DNA of 64,000 nt from Rhodococcus sp. 1163 (GCF_002091985.1 NZ_MKKX01000030.1:95183-159182); one strand, 5' to 3'; shown: positions 1 through 9,095, counted from the stretch's first letter. Notes: generated from the sequence alone by a model not told the origin. Numbers and translations are program-made.

Positions 1-469
1 CGGCCTTGCCGCCCGCGAGCGTCGTCATCGCCGTCCACAGTGGGTAATCGGGCGCCGGGATCAGGACCTCGTCACCGTCGTCGAGCAGTGCCTGCATCGT
101 CATCGTGATGAGCTCGGACACGCCGTTACCCAGGTAGATGTCGTCGACGTCGAGTTCGGGGAAGCCAGGTTCGAGCTCGTAGCGCGTGACGATCGCACGC
201 CGGGCGGACAGAATGCCCTTCGACTCCGAGTAGCCCTGCGCATACGGCAACGCGGCGATCATGTCACGGACGATGACATCGGGCGCCTCGAAACCGAACG
301 GCGCAGGGTTGCCGATGTTGAGCTTGAGAATCCGATGGCCTTCGGCTTCCAGTCGCGCCGCGTGGGCGTGTACCGGGCCGCGGATCTCGTACAGCACGTT
401 CTGCAGCTTGGTCGACTGCTGCAACGTGCGATGTTGACGCGTCTGATGGTTCGCCTGCGGTTGGTTCAC
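1..469 (-). CDS. alaA: AlaA-type PLP-dependent aminotransferase, N-terminal part (runs off the window edge)
   Basis: About 156 N-terminal residues of a fold-type I aminotransferase are visible; the rest lies beyond base 1. The translation carries hallmarks of alanine-synthesising AlaA/YfbQ-type enzymes: LNIGNPAPFGF, GYSESKGILSARRAI, a GNGVSELI substrate/PLP-contact segment and PAPDYPLWT. The family transfers amino groups between glutamate and pyruvate with pyridoxal phosphate in the cytoplasm. A GTG at 467-469 is used as start because it sits just after a GAGGGG stretch. The frame stays open further upstream without a better start. In M. tuberculosis the matching gene (Rv0337c, called aspC) also sits beside the large Fe-S reductase found here at 4.4-7.8 kb. 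The PLP lysine is outside the window, so activity cannot be confirmed. Confidence 0.88.
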   Translation of the reverse strand, partial: MNQPQANHQTRQHRTLQQSTKLQNVLYEIRGPVHAHAARLEAEGHRILKLNIGNPAPFGFEAPDVIVRDMIAALPYAQGYSESKGILSARRAIVTRYELEPGFPELDVDDIYLGNGVSELITMTMQALLDDGDEVLIPAPDYPLWTAMTTLAGGKA

Positions 470-557
470 CCCTCTATCGTGCCAGGTCGGTGCCCAGCAC
501 ATCCAGGCATAGTGGACCAGGCCTTTCTTGTCGGTGCGGGATGCGACAATTTTCTTT

Positions 558-1265
558 ATGTGCGGACGGTATGCCAGTACCCAGAGCGACAATGACCTGC
601 GGGCAGTCTTCGACATTGCCGAGACCATCGGCGAAGAGCTGCCCCCGGCGTACAACGTCGCGCCCACGCAGACAGTGCGGACCATTCTCGAGCGCGCACC
701 CAAAGACGAGCCCGAGGCCGACGCCGTCCGTCAGTTGCGTTCGGTTCGCTGGGGTCTGATCCCGTCGTGGTCCAAGGACATCAAGATCGGTAGCAGGCTC
801 ATCAACGCAAGATCCGAGACGATCACCGAGAAACCGGCGTTCAAGAAAGCAGCAGCCCGTAGGCGGTGCATCGTCCCTGCCGATGGCTACTACGAATGGG
901 AGAAGCGCGACGGCAAAAAAGTGCCCTATTTTCTGCACTCCAGCGGGGTTCTGGAGATGGCCGGCTTGTACGAGCTGTGGCGTGACCCGTCGAAGTCCGA
1001 GGAGGACCCGGATCGATGGGTCTGGTCGGTCACGGTGTTGACGGCTCCCGCCGCGGACGCACTCGGTCACATTCACGATCGCTCTCCGGTGATCGTGCCG
1101 GAGTCCCTTCGGGCCGCTTGGCTGGACCCGGCGATGACCGATCTGGGTTCGGTCCAGGAGATGCTGGCCGCTATCCCCGAACCCAGCTTGGTGCCCTACG
1201 AGGTCAGCTCGATGGTCAACAGCGTCAAGAACGACAACCCCGATCTGCTTCAACCGGTCGGCTAG
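558..1265 (+). CDS. SRAP-family protein (YedK/HMCES), abasic-site DNA-protein crosslinker
   Basis: A 235-aa SOS response-associated peptidase (SRAP) protein. The family shields abasic sites in single-stranded DNA by forming a thiazolidine crosslink through its second residue, a cysteine freed by methionine removal. The protein begins MCGRY, and Cys2, Asn83 (LINARSET), Glu113 (DGYYEWE) and His173 (GHIHDRSPVI) match the known active-site set. An in-frame start at 528 would add ten residues before MCGRY and bury the catalytic cysteine, so ATG 558 is chosen. The gene diverges from the aminotransferase. No SOS box was recognised upstream. Confidence 0.93.
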   Translation: MCGRYASTQSDNDLRAVFDIAETIGEELPPAYNVAPTQTVRTILERAPKDEPEADAVRQLRSVRWGLIPSWSKDIKIGSRLINARSETITEKPAFKKAAARRRCIVPADGYYEWEKRDGKKVPYFLHSSGVLEMAGLYELWRDPSKSEEDPDRWVWSVTVLTAPAADALGHIHDRSPVIVPESLRAAWLDPAMTDLGSVQEMLAAIPEPSLVPYEVSSMVNSVKNDNPDLLQPVG

Positions 1266-1330
1266 TTCCGTCGTCGCCGACGCGAAGGTGAGCACGGCGA
1301 CGGGGGAGTGACTCACCTACCCTGGTCGGT

Positions 1331-3241
1331 GTGACCCCTGCAGCGCTGCCCTTCGGTTCCTGGCCATCCCCGATTTCCGCCGTCGATCTCTCCGCCAGCG
1401 GACACCCCGTCGAAGGGGGTCGGTTCGTCGGCGATGAGGTGTGGTGGTCGGAGATGCGGCCGACCGAGGGTGGGCGCACCACCATTTGCCGCATCGAGAA
1501 CGGTGTCGTCACTTCACTACTGCCCGAGCCTTTCAACGCGCGCACCCGTGTTCACGAATACGGGGGTGGGGCGTGGACCGCGACCGATGACGGTCGGATC
1601 GTGTTCTCGGAGTTCTCCGATCAACGCGTCCATATCGGCAAGCCCGGTGAGACGCCGGTGCCGTTGACCCCGGCGCCTGCCGTGGCGGCAGCGGTTCGAT
1701 ACGGCGAACTGTCGATCGTCGGCAACGAAGTGCTGGCGGTTCGCGAAACCCATGACGGGGCGAAGGTTTCCCGCGACATCTGCGCGATCGCACTCGACGG
1801 TTCCGGCGTTCGATCGCTGGCCTCGGGATCGGACTTCCTGGCGTACCCGAGGCTCTCGCCGAATGGGAGCACACTGGCGTTCGTCGCCTGGAACCACCCG
1901 CAGATGCCCTGGGATGGAACCGAACTCCGAATCGTCGATCTGGCCACCGGAGTGTCTCGAACAATCCTCGGCGGTACCGAGGAATCCGTGCTGCAACCGG
2001 AGTGGATCGACGACGAGTCGCTGTACGTCATCAGCGACCGATCCGGATGGTGGAACCTGTACCGGACATCCGTCGACGCAGACGTAGTGGCTTTGCATGC
2101 AGCGGATGCGGACTTCGGCGCTCCGCTGTGGCAGCTCGGCGCGCAGTGGTACTCGGTGCTCGACGACGGAAAGCTGTTGACGGTCAGGACCTTCGGCACC
2201 GATACACTCGGCATCCTCGATCCGGTCACCGGATCGCTCGACGACATCGACCTCGGCGGGCTCACCTCCATTTCCCTCGGTGGCCGCCGCGGATCGTCCG
2301 TGCTGTTGCGCGCGGGCGGTGCACACAGTGCCAGCGGGCTGAGGCTGTTGGATCTCGACACCCGCTCGCTGGTGGAAATCCGCTCGGGACGAGAGACGAT
2401 TCCCGACGCCGACTACCTCCCGCAGGGCGAGTCGATGACCTTCCAGGGCCCACAGCGCGAGGTCCATGCGATCGCCTATGCGCCGCGCAACCCCGACTAC
2501 CGCGGGCTCGAAGGAGAACTGCCGCCTTACGTGGCTTTTGTGCACGGAGGTCCGACGGCCCACGTCGCGCCCGCGCTCAACCCGGTGTTCGCGTACTTCA
2601 CCAGCCGCGGAATCGGAGTGATCGACGTCAACTACGGCGGATCGAGCGGATACGGGCGGGAGTACCGTAACCGTCTTCGCGGGCAGTGGGGAGTCGTCGA
2701 CGTCGAGGACACGATTGCGGCAGTGCAAGGGCTTGCCGATGCCGGTCTCGCAGATCCAGCCAGGCTCGCGATCGAAGGCGGGTCGGCAGGCGGGTGGACC
2801 GTCCTGGCGGCGCTCACATCCTCGGATGTATTCGCCTGCGGTGCTTCGTACTACGGAGTTGCCGAACTGGAAATGTTCGTCGCCGAAACTCATGACTTCG
2901 AATCACGGTACATCGACAGCCTGATCGGACCGCTCCCCGACGCGATCGACCTGTACCGCAGCCGCGCACCGATCAACAACGTCGAAGGATTGTCCTGCCC
3001 AGTGCTGTTGCTGCAAGGGCTCTCCGACCCGATCGTCCCGCCGTCACAGGCCGAACGATTCCGGGATGCACTCGTACACAAGGGTATTCCGCACGCATAC
3101 CTGGCGTACGAGGGTGAATCGCACGGCTTCCGCAAACTGGAGACGCAGGTTCACGCGCGAGAATCCGAACTATCCTTCTACGGTCAAGTGCTCGGCTTCA
3201 CCCCGCCCGGGATCCCTCAGCTCGAATTGTGGAGGCCCTGA
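1331..3241 (+). CDS. S9 family (prolyl oligopeptidase-like) serine peptidase
   Basis: A 636-aa acylaminoacyl-peptidase/dipeptidyl-peptidase-like protein. The N-terminal 350 or so residues fit a beta-propeller (repeated strands such as SDRSGWWNLYR and LSPNGSTLAFV). The C-terminal alpha/beta-hydrolase domain has the nucleophile elbow GGSAGG (Ser near residue 484), the aspartate in LSDPIVPP (near 566) and the histidine in GESHGFRK (near 598). No signal peptide is seen, so it should trim short peptides in the cytoplasm. It starts at GTG 1331, 65 bp after the SRAP gene. It ends convergent with the next gene across a terminator-like repeat. The exact substrate is unknown. Confidence 0.9.
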   Translation: MTPAALPFGSWPSPISAVDLSASGHPVEGGRFVGDEVWWSEMRPTEGGRTTICRIENGVVTSLLPEPFNARTRVHEYGGGAWTATDDGRIVFSEFSDQRVHIGKPGETPVPLTPAPAVAAAVRYGELSIVGNEVLAVRETHDGAKVSRDICAIALDGSGVRSLASGSDFLAYPRLSPNGSTLAFVAWNHPQMPWDGTELRIVDLATGVSRTILGGTEESVLQPEWIDDESLYVISDRSGWWNLYRTSVDADVVALHAADADFGAPLWQLGAQWYSVLDDGKLLTVRTFGTDTLGILDPVTGSLDDIDLGGLTSISLGGRRGSSVLLRAGGAHSASGLRLLDLDTRSLVEIRSGRETIPDADYLPQGESMTFQGPQREVHAIAYAPRNPDYRGLEGELPPYVAFVHGGPTAHVAPALNPVFAYFTSRGIGVIDVNYGGSSGYGREYRNRLRGQWGVVDVEDTIAAVQGLADAGLADPARLAIEGGSAGGWTVLAALTSSDVFACGASYYGVAELEMFVAETHDFESRYIDSLIGPLPDAIDLYRSRAPINNVEGLSCPVLLLQGLSDPIVPPSQAERFRDALVHKGIPHAYLAYEGESHGFRKLETQVHARESELSFYGQVLGFTPPGIPQLELWRP

Positions 3242-3260
3242 GCGTCGTTCGGGTTGAAGT

Positions 3261-3333
3261 GCGCACCCTTTTGGTAACCGGGACCGGTTGTTCGCGTCCG
3301 AGCGTGGGGGTGCGCTTTGGAAAAAGGGTGCGC
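3261..3333. terminator. Bidirectional terminator-like inverted repeat
   Basis: Perfect 12-bp arms (GCGCACCCTTTT at 3261-3272 and its complement at 3322-3333) flank a long loop between two convergent genes. The position suits shared termination. The long loop is unusual for an intrinsic terminator. Confidence 0.45.
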
Positions 3334-3335
3334 GC

Positions 3336-4274
3336 TCAGCGGGCTATCGCGGTCGGCGGTGGCGACTTGGCCGCTCGTAGCGCTGCGGCTTCGATTCGTC
3401 GACGAATCTCGACCGGCGCGGACAGGTCCGCCCACGTCAGACGGACTACTTGAATTCCGGCGTCGCGTATCGCGTCCTCTCGAAGCTTTTCGCGCCACAC
3501 CACCTCGTGTGCGGTCGAACCTTCGGGGACTAGTCGTCCGTATTTGATCTTGCCGTCGAACTCACACGCCGTCGTGATGGCTCGAAGGTAGAAGTCGACG
3601 CGTGCGATCGATTTACCCTGCACCACAATCGAAGTCTGCAGCTCGGGAAGGTAGCCGAGTTCGGTCAGCGTCACTCGAGTTCGAGATTCCCCGACGCTTT
3701 CCGCGCGACCGTTCATGAAGTTGGCCACCCGTAACCCGGCTGCGTTCCCGGAATGAGTCGGGCGGAGATCCAATGCGTTCACCACCTCGGCCGAGGTCAG
3801 ATTGTGTAACCGGGCGGCTTCGTCGGCTGCGCACACCGCAGGCTCGAAGTTTTCGGAGCGCGCAATATCGGCGATGGTCCGTTCGAGACTCGTCACTCGA
3901 ATACCGTCGACATCCACTATCTCGTGCGGGTGGTACGGCGAACAGTGGAGGACGCGAACCGAACTCGTGCGCGCTCCACTTCTTCGATTGCGTGTCACGT
4001 GCACTTTCCTCAAAGGAAGACCCCACGCCGACAGGCCATGGACGACGGCCGCCGAGACGTGACTGAGCACGGCGTCGGGGGTGCGAGCCGCGCCCAATAC
4101 TGCCTCGGCGATCACGCGGTGCTTGTCGACGGCACCGAGCGCGTCGAACTCGTCTCGGCTCACGAACGCTCCTGGGCGCAAACGTTTCCACGACTCGGTT
4201 CGGCAATAACGCTGTAGTTCGGAGTCGGTGATTCCGCGGGTGAGGGCGTCCTGCCGGCGAACGATTCGGGTCAC
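3336..4274 (-). CDS. AbiEi-like winged-helix protein with C-terminal DUF559/Vsr-like nuclease-fold domain
   Basis: About 312 aa. The N-terminal part (RRQDALTRGITDSELQRYC, then a LRPGAFV turn) resembles the winged helix of AbiEi-type antitoxin proteins common in actinobacteria. The C-terminal part (VDFYLRAITTACEFDGKIKY ... VWREKLREDAIRDAG ... VVRLTWADL) resembles DUF559, a very-short-patch-repair endonuclease fold with a central acidic E-x-D-x-K. No toxin partner is adjacent, so this is a solitary protein of unknown role. The frame opens at GTG 4358, but that codon lies in the base of the hairpin ending the upstream gene. GTG 4274, which begins the recognisable domain, is preferred. Confidence 0.72.
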   Translation of the reverse strand: MTRIVRRQDALTRGITDSELQRYCRTESWKRLRPGAFVSRDEFDALGAVDKHRVIAEAVLGAARTPDAVLSHVSAAVVHGLSAWGLPLRKVHVTRNRRSGARTSSVRVLHCSPYHPHEIVDVDGIRVTSLERTIADIARSENFEPAVCAADEAARLHNLTSAEVVNALDLRPTHSGNAAGLRVANFMNGRAESVGESRTRVTLTELGYLPELQTSIVVQGKSIARVDFYLRAITTACEFDGKIKYGRLVPEGSTAHEVVWREKLREDAIRDAGIQVVRLTWADLSAPVEIRRRIEAAALRAAKSPPPTAIAR

Positions 4275-4357
4275 GTGCTCATAGTCGTCAGCGATCCAGC
4301 TCAGGGCAATAGCCTGTGTATGGACCTGTGGATAACGAGAGCGTGCAACCCTTTTCA

Positions 4358-4401
4358 CAAGTAAACCCCCATTCTCTGAGGCGAGAAAGGGGGTGCACTT
4401 G
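4358..4401 (-). terminator. Hairpin after the Fe-S reductase gene
   Basis: Imperfect 16-bp arms (CAAGTAAACCCCCATT at 4358-4373 against the complement of 4386-4401) lie 18 bp beyond the stop codon of the minus-strand Fe-S reductase. This is typical terminator placement. Confidence 0.5.
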
Positions 4402-4418
4402 CGAAAAATGGTGTTCGG

Positions 4419-7400
4419 TTACTTCTTTCGGCCCGGAGCCTTCGCGCCCGCTCGGAATCCGAGACCGCCCGGCTTGGCGGCTGGGGGAGCAGGTGCGTCA
4501 CCGTTCGACGGCTGGGTACTCTCGTCTGCCGATGCTGTCGGCTCCTTGGCCTCGGCGTCGGTAGCCGCTGCAGGCTCAGCTGCAGTAGTCGACTCGGCGT
4601 CGGTAGCCGCTGCAGGCTCAGCTGCAGTAGTCGACTCGGCTTCGCTCGACACTGCGGGCTCGGACTCGTCAGCGGCGGGTGCCTCTGCTGCCGGTGCCTC
4701 AGCCTTTACTGCCGGAGCAGCCGGCTTGCCCGGTGCCTTGGCGCCTGGCTTCTTGTAGCCGGACTTGACTGCCAGACCCTTGGCCTTGACGGTCGGCTTC
4801 GATTCGACGGCCGCCGAAGCTTCGGTCGCTGCCGGTGCCTCGGCCGCTGGTGCCGAAGCCTCGACCGCCGGTGCCTCAGCCGCTGGTGCCTCAGCCTCTG
4901 CCGCCGGTGCCTCGACTGTCGGAGCAGCCTCAGCAGCTGGCTTGCCCGGTGCCTTGGCGCCTGGCTTTTTGTAGCCGGACTTGACTGCGAGACCTTTGGC
5001 TTTGACGGTCGGCTTCGATTCAGCAGCTGCCGGTTCCTCAGCCGCAACCTCTGCTGCCGGCGCCTCGGTGGCCTCGGTGGCCTCAGCCGGCTTGCCCGGT
5101 GCCTTGGCGCCCGGCTTCTTGAAGCCGGACTTCATGGCAAGACCCTTCGGCTTGACGGTCGGCTTGGTCTCCGTCGCTTCTGCCGAGGATGCTGCTGCCG
5201 ACTCACTTGCCACCGGTGCTGCAGCTTCCGTTGCCGAAGCTTCGGCAGCCGGCGCAGCAGCCTTGGCGCCGGGCGCCTTGCCCTTCACCTGAAGACCCTT
5301 GCTACCTGGTGCTTTCGCGCCACCGGCCATACCGAGGCCCTTGGGCTTGGCTGCTGGCGGCGCGGCTTCTGCCTTGGGCGCGGCAGGTGTCGCTGCAGCT
5401 CCCGGTGCCTTCGCTCCCGGTGCTTTCGCGAGGCCCTTCATCTTCAGGCCACCGGCCTTGGGCGCCGGAGCTGCCGGTGCGGATGCCGACTCTGCGGGCT
5501 CTTCGACGGGCTGGACGCGCTCGGCTTCTTCGACCTCAGCCGCGTCCTCGGTGACGATGTCCGCCTGTGCAGGCTTCTCCCGTGGAATCACCTTGATGTT
5601 TTCGCCCAGAACCGAAGACTCGACGCGGGTGATCGACTCGAGCATCAGCTGCGCGACGTCGACGACCTCGACACCTTCGTGTTCGCCACCCTCTTGGCGT
5701 GCGGTGACGCCGTCGGTGAGCATGACGCGGCAGAACGGGCAACCGGTCGCGATCTTCTTCGGGTTCATGCTGAGCGCTTCGTCGACCCGCTCGATGTTGA
5801 TGCGCTTGCCGATGTTCTCTTCCATCCACATGCGAGCGCCACCGGCACCACAGCACATGGACCGTTCGCCGTGTCGCGGCATTTCCTTCAGGTTGGAGCC
5901 CGAGGCTGCCATGAGTTCACGGGGTGCGTCGTACACCTTGTTGTGACGTCCGAGGAAGCACGGGTCGTGGTAGGTGATGTCCTGGCTGACCGATGCCACC
6001 GGGATCAGCTTCTTCTGCCGTACCAGACGGTTGAGTAGCTGAGTGTGGTGAACGACCTCGTAGTCGCCACCGACCTGCGGGTACTCGTTGCCGAGCGCGT
6101 TGAAGCAGTGCGCACAGGTGACGACGATCTTTCGCTGCTTCTGCTCGACGCCGTCGAACAGGTTGTTCAGCGTCTCGATGTTCTGCATCGCGAGCTGCTG
6201 GAACAGGAATTCGTTACCTGCGCGGCGTGCGGAGTCGCCGGTGCAGGTCTCGTCGGCGCCGAGGACCATGAACTTGACTCCCGCAGTGGCGAGAAGCTCT
6301 GCGACGGCCTTGGTGGTCTTCTTGGCGCGGTCCTCGTAGGCACCGGCGCAACCGACCCAGAACAGGTACTCGTAGTCCTGGAAGGAATCGGCATCCTGCC
6401 CGAAGACGGGGATGTCGAAGTCCATCTCGTTGATCCAGTTGAGGCGGTCCTTGGCGTTCTGGCCCCAGGGGTTGCCCTTGTTCTCCAGGTTCTTGAACAG
6501 GCCTGCGAGCTCGGACGGGAACTCCGATTCGATGAGCACCTGGTAGCGACGCATGTCGAGGATGTGGTCGACGTGCTCGATGTCCACGGGGCACTGTTCG
6601 ACGCACGCGCCGCACTGGGTGCAGCTCCACAGTGTCTCGGGGTCGATGATGCCGCCGTCGATGGCCTCGGCGACGAGCTTACGATCGGCTTCGTCACGGG
6701 CTGCCTGCGGAATTGCATCGAGCTTGGCCTGGTCGGGTTTGCCGTCGGCGTCGACGAGTCCGATTTCGTCGCCTGCCATGTCCTTCTTGCCGCCGGCGAG
6801 AAGGTATGGGGCTTTCACCTGGCTGTGATCGCGCAGCGACATGATGAGCAGCTTGGGTGAGAGTGGCTTGCCGGTGTTCCAGGCGGGGCACTGCGACTGG
6901 CAGCGACCGCACTCGGTGCAGGTGGTGAAGTCGAGCCAGCCCTTCCAGCTGAAGTCCTCGATCTTGCCGGCGCCGAACGCGTCGACGTCGGGATCGGCCT
7001 CTTCCATCACGAGGACCTTGCCGCCGGACATCATCGGCTTGGCCGCGCCGAGTGCAGCGGTGCCGTCGTCTTCACGCTTGAAGTAGATGTTGGGGAACGC
7101 GGTGAAGCGGTGCCATGCGACGCCCCAGTCGATGTTCTGACCGACGTAGTAGAGCCAGATCATGCCGGACATCAGCTTGATGAAAGCGAAGACCGAGACC
7201 ATGACGACGCTGGCCGGGAGGATCTTGGCCACGTTCATCGTGAAGAAGTCGGTCCACGGGTTCGCGTGGCCGTAGGTGGCGATCTTACCTGCCTTGACGA
7301 AAACCATGCCGAGACCCTCGACCAGAACAACTGCCTCGACGAAGTAGGCAGCGCGGAATCGGGAGCCGGCGAAGCGCGACTGACGCTCGGCCTTGCGGGG

Positions 7401-7811
7401 GTGATTGAGCTGGCGAATGGTGATGAGCACGAGGATGCCGACGACGGTGCCGATGCCGAGGATCTCGTCCATCAGGTGGTAGATGGCCCAGTTGCCGAAG
7501 ATGGGCCAGTGGAACTCGGGGTTGAACGTCTGGCCGTATGCCTCGAACCAGAAGATGGCTCCGAGCATGAAACCGACCATGACGAGCCAGTGCGCCCAGC
7601 CGACGGTGCGGAACTTGACCATTTTGGTGTGTGCGGCGAACTCGACGATCATCTGCTTGAAGCGAGGGATGATCGGGCGCCAGCGGTCCGGAGCGGGTTG
7701 CCCGAGGCGCACGATGTTGAACATCTTCAATCCACCGCGGATGAAGGAGTACCAACACACGAGACTGAGCAGCGCACCGAACGTGCCCAACGAAATCGTC
7801 ACGGCGTTCAT
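4419..7811 (-). CDS. Membrane-bound heterodisulfide-reductase-like Fe-S oxidoreductase with long Ala/Pro/Lys repeat tail (Rv0338c type)
   Basis: An 1130-aa protein. Residues 1-240 hold about five membrane helices (first at 5-30), as in HdrE/NarI-like quinol-linked subunits. Two 4Fe-4S motifs follow: CTECGRCQSQCP near 298-308 and CTQCGACVEQCP near 397-407. Two cysteine-rich CCG domains come next, including DPCFLGRHN and CCGAGG at 652-656. The order matches the essential M. tuberculosis reductase Rv0338c, thought to move electrons between the quinone pool and an unknown partner. The last 380 or so residues are low-complexity, with repeated GL-K-G-KKPGAKAPGKPA blocks. ATG 7811 has a GAAAGG ribosome site 8 nt upstream. 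Substrate and partner are unknown. Confidence 0.9.
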   Translation of the reverse strand: MNAVTISLGTFGALLSLVCWYSFIRGGLKMFNIVRLGQPAPDRWRPIIPRFKQMIVEFAAHTKMVKFRTVGWAHWLVMVGFMLGAIFWFEAYGQTFNPEFHWPIFGNWAIYHLMDEILGIGTVVGILVLITIRQLNHPRKAERQSRFAGSRFRAAYFVEAVVLVEGLGMVFVKAGKIATYGHANPWTDFFTMNVAKILPASVVMVSVFAFIKLMSGMIWLYYVGQNIDWGVAWHRFTAFPNIYFKREDDGTAALGAAKPMMSGGKVLVMEEADPDVDAFGAGKIEDFSWKGWLDFTTCTECGRCQSQCPAWNTGKPLSPKLLIMSLRDHSQVKAPYLLAGGKKDMAGDEIGLVDADGKPDQAKLDAIPQAARDEADRKLVAEAIDGGIIDPETLWSCTQCGACVEQCPVDIEHVDHILDMRRYQVLIESEFPSELAGLFKNLENKGNPWGQNAKDRLNWINEMDFDIPVFGQDADSFQDYEYLFWVGCAGAYEDRAKKTTKAVAELLATAGVKFMVLGADETCTGDSARRAGNEFLFQQLAMQNIETLNNLFDGVEQKQRKIVVTCAHCFNALGNEYPQVGGDYEVVHHTQLLNRLVRQKKLIPVASVSQDITYHDPCFLGRHNKVYDAPRELMAASGSNLKEMPRHGERSMCCGAGGARMWMEENIGKRINIERVDEALSMNPKKIATGCPFCRVMLTDGVTARQEGGEHEGVEVVDVAQLMLESITRVESSVLGENIKVIPREKPAQADIVTEDAAEVEEAERVQPVEEPAESASAPAAPAPKAGGLKMKGLAKAPGAKAPGAAATPAAPKAEAAPPAAKPKGLGMAGGAKAPGSKGLQVKGKAPGAKAAAPAAEASATEAAAPVASESAAASSAEATETKPTVKPKGLAMKSGFKKPGAKAPGKPAEATEATEAPAAEVAAEEPAAAESKPTVKAKGLAVKSGYKKPGAKAPGKPAAEAAPTVEAPAAEAEAPAAEAPAVEASAPAAEAPAATEASAAVESKPTVKAKGLAVKSGYKKPGAKAPGKPAAPAVKAEAPAAEAPAADESEPAVSSEAESTTAAEPAAATDAESTTAAEPAAATDAEAKEPTASADESTQPSNGDAPAPPAAKPGGLGFRAGAKAPGRKK
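4551..4640 (-). repeat. 42-bp exact tandem repeat (2 units) in the reductase tail
   Basis: Two identical 42-bp units (starting at 4551 and 4593, with 6 bp of a third) encode AESTTAAEPAAATD twice in frame. Identity at DNA level indicates recent slippage. Longer diverged repeats encoding K-x-KGLAVKSGYKKPGAKAPG lie at about 4690-5170. Confidence 0.9.
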
Positions 7812-8363
7812 GTAAGCGGCCTTTCGTTATTTAGGCAGCGGGGGAGCTGCCTCGGGTCCAGCCCGACAAGCGTACGACTTTTCAGGTTACTCGCCAGTAA
7901 CAAGGTCTGTGTACTGACGGGTAACTTGGCAACGCGGAGATCGCTCTGCGCTGGTGGATCGCCGGATCGTTCAACTTTCCGGTGGGCTGGACCGGTCGGT
8001 AGCGTCCGTTCTGATGGTCACGTTATGCGTAGGGCGAACGCGGGTGTTCGAGAAGGCAGTCCTAAGTTCGCTCGCAGTGCGCTGACTGGGCGTTCGGATC
8101 GACGGTCGCCGACACCCGGTTCTACTCCACATTCGGTACGAAATCGTGTCCTTGACTATGTGTCGGAGGTTCAATTGTGACAATCGAGAACTGTTGCGAC
8201 TCGAAAAGAACGCGAGACTATAACGATCGGTCGAGTTGTAGGTTATGCTGCTGCCGCACCGACTAACTCGCGGATTCGGTCTTGGGGTGTTTCTGCGTCT
8301 GCGGGGCAGCTTTGTTCGACAACAGCCGGGCTCGATTTGCATAGAAACGGAAACAATCTCCAG
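7812..8363. other. 552-bp intergenic region between divergent genes
   Basis: No convincing gene is seen; the open frames here lack start signals and recognisable protein features. The region must hold the promoter of the Fe-S reductase (leftward) and of the secreted protein (rightward). It is more AT-rich than its flanks. Position 8236-8250 (GTTGTAGGTTATGCT) contains a possible -10 for the rightward gene, but I cannot assign it firmly. Confidence 0.4.
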
Positions 8364-9041
8364 ATGAAACTCAGCAAAATGGTCGTCACATCGGTGTTCG
8401 TTGCCGCGGCGATGGGGCTCGCCAGCGGAACAGCCTATGCAGATCCGACTCCGGCGGCGCCCGAGGCGCCCGCACAGGACATCGGCTACGAGTCGAACCT
8501 CGAAGATCGCACCATCGTCACCACGATCGATGCGGGTGTCTTCAAGGTCGCCGACGACGGCAAGACCGTCGATGTGCTCGATCAGGCTGAGAACGTCGTC
8601 GTCACGCTGCCGCTCAGCTTCAATCTCGGTGGCTTGAGCTTCCCGTACGAGCAGAACGTGGACAACGACGGCAAGACGCTCCGTCTCGTTCCTCAGCTCG
8701 ATCTGAACAAGGCCTCGGCCAACTCACGCACGCTCGGCGCAACGCAGGTTGCTTCGACCGAGGAAAACCTCGTCGCACAGCAGACCTTCGTGACGCAGCT
8801 CGGAATTGCTAGCGCGATCGGTGGATTCACCGGTACGGCAATCGGTGCGATTGCTGGTGCAATCATCGGCGCTCCGACTCTTGCCGGAGTTATTGCAACA
8901 ATTCCGATCGGTGCAGGCGTCGGTGGAGTTATCGGCACGATCGTTGCCGGTGGACCGACACTCGTCATCGCAGGCATCGACCTGATCAATACTCTGAACG
9001 CTGCTCCGGGAACCTCGAAGTACGCAGACAGCGTCAACTGA
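8364..9041 (+). CDS. Secreted protein with C-terminal glycine-zipper segment
   Basis: A 225-aa exported protein of unknown function. It starts at ATG 8364 (MKLSKMVVTSVFV); an upstream in-frame ATG at 8337 would displace the signal peptide. The signal peptide ends near AYA-DP. The middle has a regular beta-like domain (TTIDAGVFKVADDGKTVDV). Residues about 148-200 form a Gly/Ala/Ile-rich run with G-xxx-G spacing (IGAIAGAIIGAPTLAGV), which could insert in a membrane or pack as a helix pair. Similar small exported proteins are frequent in rhodococci. The gene stands alone and ends in a strong hairpin. Confidence 0.85.
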   Translation: MKLSKMVVTSVFVAAAMGLASGTAYADPTPAAPEAPAQDIGYESNLEDRTIVTTIDAGVFKVADDGKTVDVLDQAENVVVTLPLSFNLGGLSFPYEQNVDNDGKTLRLVPQLDLNKASANSRTLGATQVASTEENLVAQQTFVTQLGIASAIGGFTGTAIGAIAGAIIGAPTLAGVIATIPIGAGVGGVIGTIVAGGPTLVIAGIDLINTLNAAPGTSKYADSVN

Positions 9042-9055
9042 ACACTCTCGACATA

Positions 9056-9095
9056 ACATCAGCCCGCCACCTCCATGGAGGTGGCGGGCTGATGT
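9056..9095. terminator. Perfect 40-bp palindrome, terminator
   Basis: A 20-bp arm (from ACATCAGCCCGCCACC) is followed at once by its exact complement, with no unpaired centre. It begins 15 bp after the stop of the secreted protein and ends 11 bp before the end of the oppositely oriented small peptide gene. It probably terminates both. Confidence 0.8.

Noticed and set aside
528..557. Upstream in-frame start for the SRAP gene
   Set aside because: It would place ten residues before Cys2, which must be N-terminal for the crosslinking reaction.
4327..4335. Perfect DnaA-box-like TTATCCACA (minus strand)
   Set aside because: A single 9-mer with no cluster, no dnaA/dnaN neighbours and no AT-rich unwinding region; not an origin.
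7971..8342. 123-codon minus-strand frame in the 7.8-8.4 kb gap
   Set aside because: Arg/Ser/Thr-rich translation with no domain, no ribosome site and overlap with the probable promoter of the secreted protein gene.
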